A stretch of 64,000 nt of DNA from Xanthoparmelia taractica (lineage: Eukaryota > Ascomycota > Lecanoromycetes > Lecanorales > Parmeliaceae): the NCBI GenBank assembly GCA_033085395.1, contig JANQBS010000077.1, positions 1 through 64,000 on the forward strand. The letters run 5' to 3'. A program made the position numbers and the translations under genes. Shown piece after piece: positions 33,986-46,700 of this stretch (positions are counted from its first letter, which is position 1; every line of letters starts with the position of its first letter). The notes beneath the pieces are model-generated. The model saw only the letters and a program-made list of their open reading frames with translations, was not told the DNA's origin and searched no databases.

Positions 33986-35053
33986 ATGAACCAGCTCACT
34001 ATCTCAAAACCACCAATCGTCACGCATTCAATCCTCACGTCAAATCATGGGAAGAAGACATCTGCCATCGCCATGGACGTCGATGATGACGGCCAGCGCA
34101 TTGCGGATCGTATTCAAGACAAAGACCTCATGGATACTACCCTAGACACCCCCCAGCAAGCTCCGTCCAATGTCGCCAACCCAGAACCCTCAGCTCAAGA
34201 TCAAAGCGCTCCGGGAGCGCAATCCACACCAGTCCGCGAGGACCCAACAGAGAAGGATGAGGGAGCCCAGCAGCCCTCAAAGCAAATGCGTAAGACCCCA
34301 CACTGACTCTGCCTAACCCTCCTCTTGAAGAGCGCGGGTTGACATATGAGTCTCGTGGTAGCATCAATACCACAAACCCTGCCACTCACGCACAATCTCA
34401 TTTCCTTGTTTGGCCTCCAACCGCTCGCAGCTACAGTCGCAAGGACCGACCCTATCACAGGCGAGAAGATCAACAAGATGAGGAAGTCTTACGAGGGCCA
34501 ACTTAAAACGCTTGGATTAGCTGGCAGGAATCGATCCGTCAAGCACGAGGAAGGAAAGCTGATGGGGCTGAGGGAGATGGCATTATGGCCGGAGGAGGAA
34601 TGGCAAAATCAGAAAGTCGGTGGTAAAGACGTTCACAAGGGCCTTCCCAGCGGAGTACTGGCCAAGCTGGACAAGGCTATGCACATGCAACCAGGACCAC
34701 TGCCAAACAACCACGAGTGGGAGAACCTTCTAGGGAATGACACACCGAAACCGGTCGAGCCAACCAAAACGTCGAAAATCCCGATCAAACCCTTGACCAA
34801 GGCGAATGGCCCAGTTAACGGCAATACTGTGAACGCTGAAACAGTCCGACCACAGCGCACGAACAAAAAGCGATCTTATGGTGATGCCAGTTTCGAAGGC
34901 TATTCAGGTTATGCGGAAGGAATTGAGGACGATGATGCCGACACTGGAGGAGGCTACTCATCTGGAGACACTCAATTCAGCCGGAAGAGTGGCCGCGCCG
35001 CCAAGAAGCGGAAGAAGGTTAGATTCTCTGATAACCTCCATGCAAATGTATAA
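33986..35053 (+). CDS. med19: Mediator subunit 19 (Rox3)
   Basis: Two exons, 33986-34289 and 34362-35053, give 331 aa. The splice (CAAATGC donor side, TAG acceptor at 34361) is set by phase. Exon 1 carries PPIVTHSILTSNHGKKTSA and an acidic, Gln/Pro-rich stretch. Exon 2 holds the Rox3 core: LISLFGLQPLAATVARTDP, TGEKINKMRKSYEG, LGLAGRNRSVKHEEG, MALWPEEEWQNQKV. The C-terminus is Lys/Arg-rich (GRAAKKRKKVRFSDN), a likely nuclear signal. Med19 sits in the head/middle of Mediator and links activators to RNA polymerase II. A shorter start at MDVDDDG (34073) is possible. Confidence 0.88.
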
Positions 35054-36167
35054 ACCCTGATCTATCTACTTACACTCACCAAGGGCTATGGAAATAGTCC
35101 CACAGGTTTCGGCGATCGTACTGGCAGTTTCGGCCCCGGTATGGTTGGTATAAGCGCCTACAGCCGGTAGCATGGAGGGACTGGGACCTGCTGTATCCCA
35201 CTTCTCTTTCGTTCTAATGAAGAACCAGCGGTGCCAATGGACTGACGCTTGACATCTCTTGAACGACGCCTACGAGAGCACGGCCCACCTAGCTTGTCCG
35301 AAACGGTGTTCGAAACGGCCCGTCGAATCAAGCATTTCGGCTTTGCTCCTTCAATAGTTACCAACGAACAAGGACACCATTCCCTTTACACCACATCATC
35401 ATGACACCTTCTCGCCATCTCTACAACTCGACCTATTGCGTCACGCGCCACGAGCACAGCATTCTCATCCTCTACCATTCGAGCCCGTTCCCTATGTCTT
35501 TTATGTATTAACGACTGGGTATACCCCCTAATCGGTGTTACAGGCCTCTTTGCAGGAAGGCGTTTCTCTCCAAGCGAACACGGATTATGCGTTTTGAGGC
35601 TCTACATGCTACTGGTAGCATTGATGGGAATGCTGCATAGAAAATTTCCCGCATGTGTGTATGCTATATGCTAGAAGAGAACGAGATACAGATCCGGATG
35701 GCACCCAATCAGGAGTGCTGATTTTGATTGCTGTGTTCATCTGAGAGAGGGGACTCGCTGTTAACCCTCTCTTCTTGACCCTAGGCCTCCAAAACTCCTC
35801 GGCCTTTTCTGATTATTTGCCTGCTCGACGCGCCGAGCCGCAATTATCCTGTTTTTGAACCCCTGAGGCGCATGCCTGAGGGCTGGCTATACTTCCCAAA
35901 GTATCTCATTACATGATTAGAGATTAGTGAAGAGCAACGCTGCAGTTCCTCGGGATATGAGGCGCAGGCGAAGCATCCAGGCGGAGGAAATTAAACGTAT
36001 ACAGAAGGCTTCGAGGGCAGGAATTGCAATCTCAATCAATCTCTGTATCAGAGACCTCTCAGCGTAGTCTTCTCTTCTGCTCAACTACCTTTCTCAAATG
36101 CCAACGAAAATCCCTCATGATTCCGACGCCAGAACGCTCCTCTGCAATGTTCCAACCACTGCGCGTG
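35054..36167. other. Intergenic (convergent 3' ends)
   Basis: 1.1 kb between MED19 (plus) and CK2 beta (minus). Short frames only; no RNA gene or repeat recognised. Confidence 0.45.
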
Positions 36168-37382
36168 TCATATTGCCTCCATCCCTCCTCCATTTACAGC
36201 ACCCGCATCCAGCCCACCGACCCCTCTCTTTCGACTTCTCGCTGCCTTCTTCCTCCTCCCGCTTGGTGCCTCCACTTGCGCTCCCCCGTTCTCCCCACCT
36301 CCTCCGATCTGTACATCGTCCTCTGTGCCTCCGTACAGCTCGTGCCATTTTCTCGACTCGTCTAGTTCATTCATATCCGCGGGCCTCATCCTTAGCCACT
36401 TCATCCTTGGACCGGTCTTGGACCTTTCACTAACACGAAAGCCGTAGATGCGCGGTTCGTGTATCCTTCCAGGGCCCAAGCCAGGTGCAAGGTTGGATGT
36501 AGCAATACCGTTTAGATGACTCGGCTGCACTGGTAAAGGTTCCGGCGTGATGGACGAGAGTGGTGTGGGGTTTAACGCGGCTGTGACAGGCGTGGAAGTC
36601 AACGAGGAAGAGCGAGAGTGCTTTGTTGTTTCTGCTGCGGCGGAGTTTGTGGCTGCTTGGGAACTGGGTGAAGGGGGTGCGTAGGCGGGGTGTGTAGCTG
36701 CGAGGTTTAGCGGATCGCCTTTGGCGGAGACGTCGAATTCGGGGAAGGTCATGAAGAAAAGGCAACCGAATGTGGTTCCAAAGAAGGCACCGTCGACGGA
36801 TTGAAATCGGCTGTTTGGAGGCGTGTAGACATCCAGACAGGAAGGGCAGAAGAGCTTAACGGTTTCTTGGCCTGGTATATCATTGCAGCCAACGGGCAGG
36901 ACACGGGCCTGATTACAAAAGACGCGGGGGCAGGATCCAAAGTGCTGGAGCTCGTATTTGTCTGCCATCTGTTGTATGCCGGGCCTCGAGGTTATGTATC
37001 GTTGGTGAATTAGGCCGTAGAGGAGCTCTGCGCTGCTTTCGATTTCGGTTATATCGTGGGCGACTTTCATATGCCTGCGTTCAGCACCTCTTCTGTAAGG
37101 CACGCTATTGCCGTTCTCATCTCGCATCTCAACGTCATTGTCTTCGTCCTCTTCATCCTCCTCCTCCTCCTCTTCCTCCTCTTCTTCCTCCTCGTCTTCT
37201 TCTGGTTCCACGTCTAGTATCATCTCTAACGCTTCTTTGTACATGGGAACTTGATTTTGGAGGCCTGTGAGGTTGAAGTCGTCTTCAATAAAATCTTCTG
37301 AGACCTCGGCAAAATATTCGTGGCCAAGGAGGCCGCAGAAGGAGGCGATCCAGGATTCGGGGGTGCCTGAAGAGGTGGACAT
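36168..37382 (-). CDS. ckb1: Casein kinase II regulatory (beta) subunit
   Basis: Single exon, 404 aa from ATG 37382 (MSTSSGTPESW); the frame extends upstream only to a TTG. The core is unmistakable: FCGLLGHEYFAEVSEDFIED, FNLTGLQ, VPMYKEALEMIL, then an acidic Glu run (about 70-90), LLYGLIHQRYITSRPG, the zinc ribbon CPRVFC...CPSC that makes the dimer, and a split PRIYGFRVSE end. CK2 beta dimerises and holds two catalytic alpha subunits. An insert of about 90 Pro/Ser/Thr-rich residues lies between FPEFD and RIYGFRV, and a basic Gly-rich tail follows; such inserts occur in filamentous fungi. Confidence 0.93.
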   Translation of the reverse strand: MSTSSGTPESWIASFCGLLGHEYFAEVSEDFIEDDFNLTGLQNQVPMYKEALEMILDVEPEEDEEEEEEEEEEEEDEEDEDNDVEMRDENGNSVPYRRGAERRHMKVAHDITEIESSAELLYGLIHQRYITSRPGIQQMADKYELQHFGSCPRVFCNQARVLPVGCNDIPGQETVKLFCPSCLDVYTPPNSRFQSVDGAFFGTTFGCLFFMTFPEFDVSAKGDPLNLAATHPAYAPPSPSSQAATNSAAAETTKHSRSSSLTSTPVTAALNPTPLSSITPEPLPVQPSHLNGIATSNLAPGLGPGRIHEPRIYGFRVSERSKTGPRMKWLRMRPADMNELDESRKWHELYGGTEDDVQIGGGGENGGAQVEAPSGRRKKAARSRKRGVGGLDAGAVNGGGMEAI

Positions 37383-38303
37383 GACGGAAGTTGTTGAATC
37401 GGTAACAGAGAGCGTAGATGCAGAAGTTCCAGGCGAAGCGAGGCTCAAATACGCAAGCTGAGGCACCAACGACGGATTCCCGTTGAGAGACAGCGTGGTG
37501 GTTGGTTTTCGATCTGAGGGGCACGGGGGGATTCTGTTGCGACAATTGGCGTTACCTTTGGACGCTGATTATGCAAACGTATGAATCGCTCAATCCTGGC
37601 ACGTTGTATGCCAAAGGATGTAAGAATGTCCTTTACAGGGCTTCCAGCTGCCGTATTGATAGTGAAATCGTCAAGAAGGTAGCGGATGACCAAAATATCC
37701 GAAACGGGGCCGGTAATGGTGGATAGAGTATGATAGAAATAGCTTTGGTGTCAAGATGCATCATCGGCGCATAGTAGGTGAGATCCTTTCGCAGACACGT
37801 TGATCTGACCGTCGCGACTGCCTCAGGGTGCTGTACTAAAGGTCACCTGGTTCGCGGTGGAAGTGTGGCTGGTGGTACGCAACAATGACTCAACCGGGAT
37901 TACACAGACTGTGAAAATGTTCAATAGATCCAAGAGTAGGTGAGTGCGGCGGTTGTTCTGTCCGGGTATATGTAATTTCTGAGACACGGTACAGTTGATC
38001 AGTAAATATATACTTATCAAATTACTCGCAGTGGGGTTTCAATGGGCTGTGCAGTGCGGCTAGGGCGCCTATTCTATCTGTAGCCTTGCCAAGACTCCTC
38101 CAGTCCAAGGGTCTTCCTACTCTACTCTACCATGTTACTTACATAAGTATATCATAGGGGCTTCAAGTCCTGATGCACCATCAACCTTAAAAAACGAGTA
38201 TGAAAAGCTGAAAACTTTTCGGATTTATCCATGGCAGGCCCAAGAACTATGCACCTGCATCCATGCCTTTATCTATGCCTCAAAATATCTGCAAGCCGAG
38301 CAG
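37383..38303. other. Intergenic / CK2 beta promoter
   Basis: No gene recognised. It separates the CK2 beta start (minus) from the 3' end of the Zn2Cys6 regulator (minus). Confidence 0.45.
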
Positions 38304-40786
38304 TCAAAAAAGATATTCCATAATCCTTGAAAACTCCCCCTCACTGCCATAGACTCCACTAATGCCTCCTGTCGTTGCAGTACCCATCTCTCCCTGAGCA
38401 GCCACAAAGCCATTCACTCCATCCAAAGCCTGGCCACTTGCGAAAAGGTTATTCCCATAACCGCCGGCCGCTTCAAACAGGTTGGTCAATTCATCCTTCA
38501 TTTGCTGTCCGTCCAGGGGACTGCTGCCCAGCGAACTCAGTTGCTGAGCTGAATTGAACGTGGTCATCTGATCAACTTGATGGCCAGCGAGACCAGCCAT
38601 GGCGACTGCTGCCGAGGACTGCGCGTCATCGGGATCGGTCAGTGGCTGGCGCGAGATAACTCCAAGCTTCGGCCCAACCTCCTTCAATCCCTTGATCATA
38701 TTCCAGAGGCGCTTCGAGATATACGACTTCGTGCTAAATCCCTTGACGAGGTCCAGGGCCATGTAGAACTCATCTCTAACTTGACGACTAAACTCCACGG
38801 GTGCATGCGCGACGGCGAGGAAAAGTACAGCTAATGCTGAGACGAGGAAGTAATTGAAGCAAGTTTGTTGTGTTCGGTAGATGTCAGTGGTGTCGTTCAG
38901 ACGAGTGAGCACTCTGATCGTGTCCTTAGCCACGTCCACTACGGTTTGAGCGTAGCCTCTATTTTCCATGATGTTCGTAGCGGAGTGCAGAACTGGTCTG
39001 TAGATCAATACTCGCATCTGGTTCGTCCGCAATACAAGAATCACTTGAAGGCGACGTTGGCCTCGGCTAACAGGGTTGGCGTTGGTGGCATTGTCAACTT
39101 GATGAAACCTGAGGCTCTCGGGGATATTGTTATGCCATTGTAGGATCTGGAAATCGAGATAGCCAATGTTGTCTTTGTTGATCTCACTGCCAGGGCCTTC
39201 GAATTTAGTGGTAGACCGCCAGACTTGGGATGAGATACGACTGTACGCAATCATAGCAGTAAGATAGGGGGTCGAGTCGTCCTGGTTTGTCAGCGTGCTC
39301 ATGTCAGCTGAAGAAAGTATTTGGTCTTACCGGCTGCGGCAAATGAGGGTCAATGTCAGCGTCCTGTACAGCGAAAGGCATCCCTGTACCGAAGCTCCAC
39401 CGCCGATCTAACACGTAGATTGACCAGAAAAGTTTGGTGGCCCAAGATCGGTCTTCGTCATTGGGAAAAATCTTGGCGATTGTTTGACGACGATGCAGGC
39501 CTATCTCTAGACATAGTCGGGATGCTAGACCAATGATTCGGTACGCCTGGACTTCCTCATCCTGTTGAAAATAATATTCTGCCTTTGTCTGGGGTCAGCC
39601 TAACCCCAAGCATGATTTGTTTGGTACCCATACCACAAGTACCAAGAGAATCAAGCCTTCGATCTCGACTGGGCCTGACAATCGGCCTTCGAAAGCTTCA
39701 CGGCAGCTCTCATACAGCGCCGTTCCCAGTTCGCTCTGGCCCTCTCCCTCTACAATCAATGTAATAGCCAGGACCATCTTGAGAATATTAATGTCGTTGT
39801 CCGCGAGCCGATCAGGGCCGGACATGGCACGGTTCATAAGACCTGTTCGCGCTGCTGCCTCCATAAATGTGAATAACATGTTCGCTTGTGTACTAATTTT
39901 CTCCATATCTATTATAGGGTACATTATACCCATTTCTTCCTCGTAAACGCGGCAAAGCCTAATCGCTTCATCTTTGCCTATCTTCCATAATGGGTCTTTG
40001 TTGGAGTGCACCGTCATTGAGGCTATTGGTGCTTTTATCTGATGCGGAGAGCCCCTGGAAGCAATCTCATCCCCATTATATCCACCATCTTCCTGCATTT
40101 CCGATTCGGCTATTCCCATTGTTTGTAGACTCGAGCGAGCAACATCGAAGTTGAAAGCCGAGCTCGTGGGACCCTGGAAATGAGGCTGGCTCGCGTGAGG
40201 CTGTGAGGGCGATAAAGCATGCCGATACGGTCCCGAGGAGTCCGAGTTGACAAAAGCAGGATGTAATGGAAATGACTCCTGAGCATGGTTTGGCTGGGCA
40301 ATATACCCTTGTCCGTTGCGCAGAGCTTCGAGGTTAGCGTAGAGATTGTTGACCTGTTCCTGCAGTGACTGGATATGGGCACTCATGCCACGATACTCTC
40401 TGTGGAAATTGGTGAGTATGCATTCATGGTCTCAAAGAAGATGCTTACTGGGAGTCCTTAAAGCTGGCAGAGCACGCACAGTTGGGAGCATAAACACACT
40501 CCAAAGACAAGTTGCCACAGCGTTGGCAAGGATTCTGTCCATTACACTTGATCTTGCGACGCTTACATTCGTTGCTGCGACATGAGAATCTTGATTAGAT
40601 TTTGAATATTTTGTTCACGGGACAGTGACCCCACCAAGCTATGGAGATGTAGCGGTTCCGCTTCGTCTTCTTGTCCGATTCGTGAGCGCCATCATCTTCA
40701 CTTTTTCTCTTGTCTCCTGTCTGGGACACCTTGGTAACATTGTAGTATGGGCCGTCAATGGTCTGATGGTTCTCTTGACCGGTCAT
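38304..40786 (-). CDS. Zn2Cys6 transcription factor with Fungal_trans domain
   Basis: Five exons: 40786-40635, 40574-40449, 40399-39634, 39582-39331, 39281-38304 (757 aa). The first intron splits the zinc cluster: ISIAC|NECKRRKIKC, so the cluster reads C-x2-C-x6-C-x5-C-x2-C-x6-C with the normal basic KRRKIK loop. A coiled dimerisation helix follows (SLQEQVNNLYANLEAL), then a linker and the fungal-specific regulatory domain (LVLVAEYYFQQDEEVQAY, IGLASRLCLEIGLHRR, LFWSIYVLDRRWSFGTG). The C-terminus is Gly/Ala-rich. It should bind CGG-type sites as a dimer in the nucleus; the target pathway is not evident from its neighbours. ATG 40786 is chosen; a longer N-terminus is possible. Confidence 0.88.
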
Positions 40787-41414
40787 AATGCAACGATAGG
40801 CGCATTCATCCCGATTCAGAAGGGCGGAATTGTTACTGAAAGATGGCGGAAGATATGCGCACGGCAAGTTGCCGAAATGCCAAGACTTCACATGTTCACG
40901 TGACAATCTACCAAGTAAAGTGTTCACTGTCACTCTACTTATTTTAAGGAAAGGTCCCATATATCTTGGCATGCGGAAAATATCTCTCACTGCTTGCCTC
41001 AATACATCGATGCTCTGTATATGCTCAATTCAACGGACAAATGTGAGAGAGCTAGTCTTACGACTGGACTGGATTGATGGAAAACTATTGGCAGCGTCCA
41101 CAGTCATGACTTGAATAGGTCTATCGATCTGTGAAAGTAATAGTGAAATTTCTTGTCTTCTCCACTATCACAAATGCCTTAAGGGTTCATCCAATAACAG
41201 CTTTCTACCGACACACTTAACATGACTGTGCAGTCATTCACAACAATCGGGCCAAGCGTCACAGAATGAAGGATAGCACACACAGCACAGCCACAAGGAA
41301 GCAGATCAAAGGTCCGCTGATCGTTGTGGCAATCGTGACTGCCATAGATCTCGTGCAACTGGTAGCGTGCTATTAGTTACTAGCCTAGAAGGTGATGAGA
41401 AATGACAATCTAGC
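40787..41414. other. Intergenic, no gene seen
   Basis: Promoter of the Zn2Cys6 factor on the left. A minus frame to 41002 is the unspliced upstream extension of its first exon. Confidence 0.45.
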
Positions 41415-42952
41415 TTACCCATCCTCACGCATGCAAGGAGACTTCGGTGGCCATGCCACGTGCCTCAACAAAGTACTTGACCCTGGTGTGAGCTGATGAC
41501 CGGATGACCTCTGGCGGCTGCCCCTTTTAACCGATGGAACAGGACCAATCCTGAAGTCATTGGAGGTGATGTGATTGTCAGGTGTGTTGGGATTGGGTAA
41601 TTGTGGTAGCTGTTCGACGGTAAAGTGCGGCCGACTAGGTTGCAAGCCGAGATTCCGTCGAAGAAGTGATGCCATTGGCTTAGGCGGATTAACAAGGTTG
41701 TAGCGATGCTGTGCATATATCGCTAAATTCATATCTTTAGTGTCTCACGGGCAGATATACGGAGACTCACTCACCGGCTGCTGCACTGGTATAGGCATCA
41801 GCTAGATGAGGGAGACCCTCTGTCAGTATATGGGAGTTACAAAGACTCGGCACGAAGAGAAGTATAGCTTACCAATGTAAAGGCAAGCTGCAGTGTTCTC
41901 CAACTCGGCTTCCTTGGCGACACTGTATGGGCCGTATGTGTTTGGTTCATTACCATTATAGTCAACAACTAAGAATGTGTTAATCCATAGTTCATCCTTA
42001 TACGTTTATGAAGACTCACTTGGGTGATTCACGGGGGTTGTCAGTTCCGCAAAATGCTAAAGGGAAAGCCTTTAGCATGCGGTAAGAAAGGGTGTTTACC
42101 CACGACTACACACCAATGATTCATGAAAATAGAACTCGGCCTGATTTCCAAGTAAACCTTTTCCTGCTGATAGTACAAGGAGGCTTTCTGCTGGGAGTGC
42201 GTCGGTCACGGAGAGGGTCTCATACAGAGATGGATACTCGTAGTAGTGCGGGCAGAAGACAATGTAATGATTGTCCTGTGACCTTACGTTAGCGTCTCGA
42301 GCCTTGTTCGTACGAGATTGACAGGGACATGCATAGAAGGTACCATTGAGCCTGAATCTGCATATATGCTCAGCACCCGTCTCCGGAATTGAGAAAGACC
42401 TTTCTCTCACACGTAAGCGACAATGCTTCCGTTTTGAGCGCCGCAAATTCCTCCCTTCTCTGCAAAGAGCGTAGGCTCGGTGCAGAAGACAAAAAGTTTC
42501 TGGTTCTCTGGCCAGGTCGAAAGGTCGTGTACTCTCACTGCGCCATCAATATTGGCTAGAAGGTTCACAATTAGCACGCGAGAGATTCGGGACACTGGTG
42601 TCCCTTGAGATTCACCAGCTCTACCTTGAAGTGTTGTACTTAATTGACCTCTGCTATCATTGCCCATATACAAGTCCATGGCAGGCTGAAAGCTGCTGTT
42701 GGGCTGCCACCTGGCCAGCGCTTGTGCGTATTGCAGCGCATCACGCCAAGCGACTTCCTCGACGAATTTCTGGTAGGGTGTGCAAAGGGCTTCGGCGAAG
42801 TATTTTTGATTATCATCCGCAGGACGATCACCGAAAGTACTCTGGTTTGCCATTCGAGGGAGTACGGGGGAGTTTGTTGGTGGGGCGGCTGCCGCTGAAG
42901 TCAGAAAAGATACGGCGAAAGCCAGCGAGACGGTGGATTTGGTGGAGAGCAT
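41415..42952 (-). CDS. Secreted HExxH metallopeptidase-like protein
   Basis: Six exons: 42952-42411, 42357-42114, 42056-42020, 41968-41873, 41801-41775, 41734-41415 (421 aa). Start MLSTKSTVSLAFAVSFLTSAAAA is a signal peptide. The mature part carries WQPNSSFQPAMDLYMGNDSR, FVFCTEP, TFYACPC and FCPHYYEYPSL, as in fungal putative peptidases of the aspzincin/lysine-specific endopeptidase type. The zinc motif appears only after splicing: HESL|H (259-263), with the intron between Leu and the second His. Downstream DYNGNEPNTYGPYS (277-290) may supply the third ligand and the tyrosine. A 105-residue Pro/Arg-rich C-terminal extension follows. One intron (41774-41735) has just 40 nt, so that junction is less sure. 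Secreted proteolysis is inferred. Confidence 0.78.
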
Positions 42953-43727
42953 GATAGCGATAGGTTTTATTGGAATAGTGAGAATGCAGAGTAAACGAGT
43001 GGATGCTAGACCAGCTTGAACGAAGGTATGCTGACAAGCAAAGTTATGAATCGATGCCGAGGAAATTCTGCTGATGTGTATAAGAGAGAAGCAGAATAAA
43101 AGGATTGTCAACGAGCGTAGTATCAGATTGTAATGCCCCTTCCTTTCCCGGCACATTGGAGAGGAATCCAGAAGGACTGCCTTCCCGATGTCAGATGAGT
43201 TTTGCTTTCCAATCCACAAGAAGCTGCATCACTAAAGGCAGGAGCAGATAGGTTCTTCCACTATGTTCGAGATCGTATTTTTCAAATCTGGTTTGAAAAA
43301 AGAGAGGCATGCGGCTTCTATGAGTGCTGGAATACCGAGGAAAATATATCCATCAAGCTTGGTGAGACACTGGCGAGCTTTATCACCCCATAGCTGGAAA
43401 GACTTAGACACAAGGAAAACATATTCAGCTCTATCTATATCATCACGCTCAGTAATGCATCTCATCACTGACCGCGTGGACGAGGTCAAGATATTGAGGA
43501 CAAAAGTTGACTCAAAATTCACCTAAGTAGAGTACATATGCTCCTATCGCGCTTGGCTCGCTTAGAATGAGATTAGTTTCCAGAATCCCGATCCGAGTGG
43601 ATGGCGAGAAAAATCATTTGTGGCACCAGCCACGAAAACTTTCGCTTCTTTTCGCTTCCCGTAGTAACGGCTTTTTAAATTTCATCTCACTGGCGATATC
43701 TTTGATATCTCTCACCAAGTCGTCAAC
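42953..43727. other. Divergent promoter region metallopeptidase / ADE17
   Basis: No gene recognised. CT-rich stretches near 43060-43090 (minus sense) fit a fungal 5' leader of the peptidase gene. Confidence 0.45.
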
Positions 43728-46700
43728 ATGGCACCACGGAAGACTGGTGAAACCTCCCCCGTGACTTCAATCTGCTAACGGTTCACTGACCTTTGATTAC
43801 ATCATTACAGCTATTCTCAGCGTCTACAACAAGCAGGGTCTACTCGACCTTGCCAAAGGCTTAATTAAACATGATATCCGTCTCCTCGCTTCCGGTGGCA
43901 CTGCGAAACGTAAGTCCTTTTTCTCAAGCCATTGCTTCCATCATCTCATCGACTCTTTAATTTCGTTCGTAAGAGTAAATGCCCTGCAATTATTGGCTCT
44001 CGGACCGCGTTGGGAACATTGTCTGCACTTCATCCCCTACTGTGGAATGACACCACTGACTTTGGAACCTCAGTCATTCGCGAGGCAGGCTTCCAAGTAG
44101 AGTGAGCCGAAAGTCCTTTTCTCTACTATCTTCCGCGTCACAGGCTGAAAAGCTTTACTGCACAGAGATATCTCTGCAATCACAAAGTCGCCAGAGATTC
44201 TGAAAGGAAGAGTCAAGACCTTGCATCCTAACGTGCATGCGGGTATCCTGTCCACGAACTCGGAAAGCGATGAAAAGGACCTTGCCGAGCAAAGTATAGA
44301 CAAGGTAGATTTTGTCGTCTGCAACTTGTATCCATGTAAGTGAAGCCTTGGTGCCGTGCTAAGTTATAACGAAAGATTACATTCTTGAGCCCTATCGCAG
44401 GAACCAGTTTTGGCCAAGGGCATTCTAATGCGGAAGTACTACAGTCAAAGACACCATTGCGAAGATCAATGTCACCATAGAGGAAGCCGTGGAAGACATC
44501 GACATAGGAGGTGTTACATTGCTACGGGCCGCAGCAAAGAATCACGCTCGCGTCTGTGTGCTGTCAGACCCGCAGGATTATGCCGAGTTCTTGCAGGGGC
44601 TAGACAAGGGCGAGGTCACTGAGGCATGTCGCCAACTCTACGCTCTGAAAAGTTTTGAGCACACTGCAGACTATGAGACGACAATAGCAGACTTTTTTCG
44701 CAAGAAGTATGCCTCAGATGGCATCCAGCAAATGCAATTGTCCCTGAGATACGGAACAAACCCGCACCAAAAGCCTGCGGCAGCTTTTAACAAGGACGGC
44801 CCGCTGCCTTTTAAGGTGCTAAACGGCTCACCTGGATACATCAACCTGCTAGGTAATATCCTAAGTTTTGAACACGCCTTGGGAGCATATACCCTTGAGA
44901 CCTGTTTCGACATTTGATAACCCCTCTCAAATAGGCAATGCTGACCTGAGACCTCGACCTAGATTCGCTCAACGCCTGGCCGTTAGTAAGAGAATTGAAA
45001 ATGGCATTGGGCTTGCCTGCTGCAGCAAGTTTCAAGCACGTCTCTCCGGCAGGAGCTGCGATTGGCGTTCCAATGACTGAAAAAGTATATACCTTTCCAA
45101 GTGGTTCCTTCCCTTTTCTTTCCTTCTCTCAAGCTGTTTGACAGTTTTCGCGAGCAAATATCATTTGCCCTGGTAATTCGCACCTTAAATACTAACGTGA
45201 TGTAGGAGCGAGAAGTGTGCATGGTTTCAGATATAGCTGGAATCTCTGAATCAGGCCTTGCCCAGTAAGCTGTATTTTCCGTTCAATATTTTCGCCTACC
45301 TCTTCTTTGCCGGCCTTAAGACATCTGAAAGATCTATTCACTCTTCGAACAGATCAAAAATGCTGACATTAAATTGGACAGAGCTTACGCTCGCGCTCGA
45401 GGATCAGATAGGATGAGCAGCTTTGGCGACATTATCGCACTTTCCGACGAAGTAGATGGGACAACTGCAAAATTAATCCATCGAGAGGTTTCTGATGGCA
45501 TAATGTACGTCTATCCTTATCAGTCCATCTCAAACAAATTCCCAAAATTGGATGCGTCGACGCGCTTGGGAAGTACAGAAGCTCGCAATCGTGTCTAACG
45601 CCTTGACAAATGAATTAAAAGAAGGACTAATATATCCTCACCAGAGCCCCTGGATACTCGAAGGAAGCTTTGGAGATACTCTCAAAGAAGAAGGGCGGAA
45701 AGTAGGTCTCAGAGTCTCAGCTCGAATGTCCACTTATCTTTACTTAGGTACATGATTTTGCAGATGGATGAGGCTTACGAGCCTCCTCCAATTGAAACTC
45801 GAACTGTCTACGGGCTACAGCTGCAGGTACGATTCTGGAAGATCTTCCACAACCCGGATCTGTAATGCAGTTGAGTTGTATTACGATCGTATAGAGACCA
45901 TACTCTGCCAAATAGTGTTACTGACTTTGAGAGTATTAGCAACATCGAAATGATGTTAAGATAAACCCAAAGGATACCTTCGATGCCATCATTACCCCCA
46001 AAGACTCCCCACCACTCCCAGAATCCGGTGAGTAAGCTTCTAATGCCGTAAGGCCAAATACCTGACATATCCCACAAACATTTCATCTCATTGTGTCCCC
46101 TCGATTTCTCAACATATTTGCAATCCGGACTCTGGATGAGAGTTACTGATCTTGAACTCTTCTAGCGCTTCGGGATTTGACGGTTGCGGTATGTAACTTT
46201 CGAACCCATCTTGCTCAGTTGGCTACTGAAACTGAGCCGCAAACCATTTTATCATAACGAAAATGTGTTTCGGCTTTTAACGAGCCTGGAAGTATATTAT
46301 ATGATTTATCTGCAAATGTGAAGGACTGACGTTGATTGCGGTCCTTCGACAGACCATCGCCGTCAAATATACGCAATCAAATTCGGTATGCTATGGTACG
46401 TATGTTGGATTTAACGATGTCTGAAGGCATGTCACAGGAACCTTCGTGGATTCGCGAAACCTTTTTCGCATCTCTTCGTGGGTCTTCGTAGACAAGTACT
46501 GACGTTGAAATTGCCTATAGCTCTCAATGGCCAAGTCATTGGATTAGGTAAGCCAGACTGGCTCTGCCAAACACATCAGCGAGGCTGACTCTCCCTCTAA
46601 GGCGCTGGACAGCAGTCGCGCATTCATTGTACCAGGCTGGCGGGTGACAAGGCCGACAATTGGTGGATGAGGTTTCACGGTACGCAACCTTTGGGATTCC

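Noticed and set aside
33862..34086. Frame with a signal-like LLTSLSVSLFLLSTL
   Set aside because: Overlaps the start of MED19 in another frame and ends soon; no support as a secreted protein.
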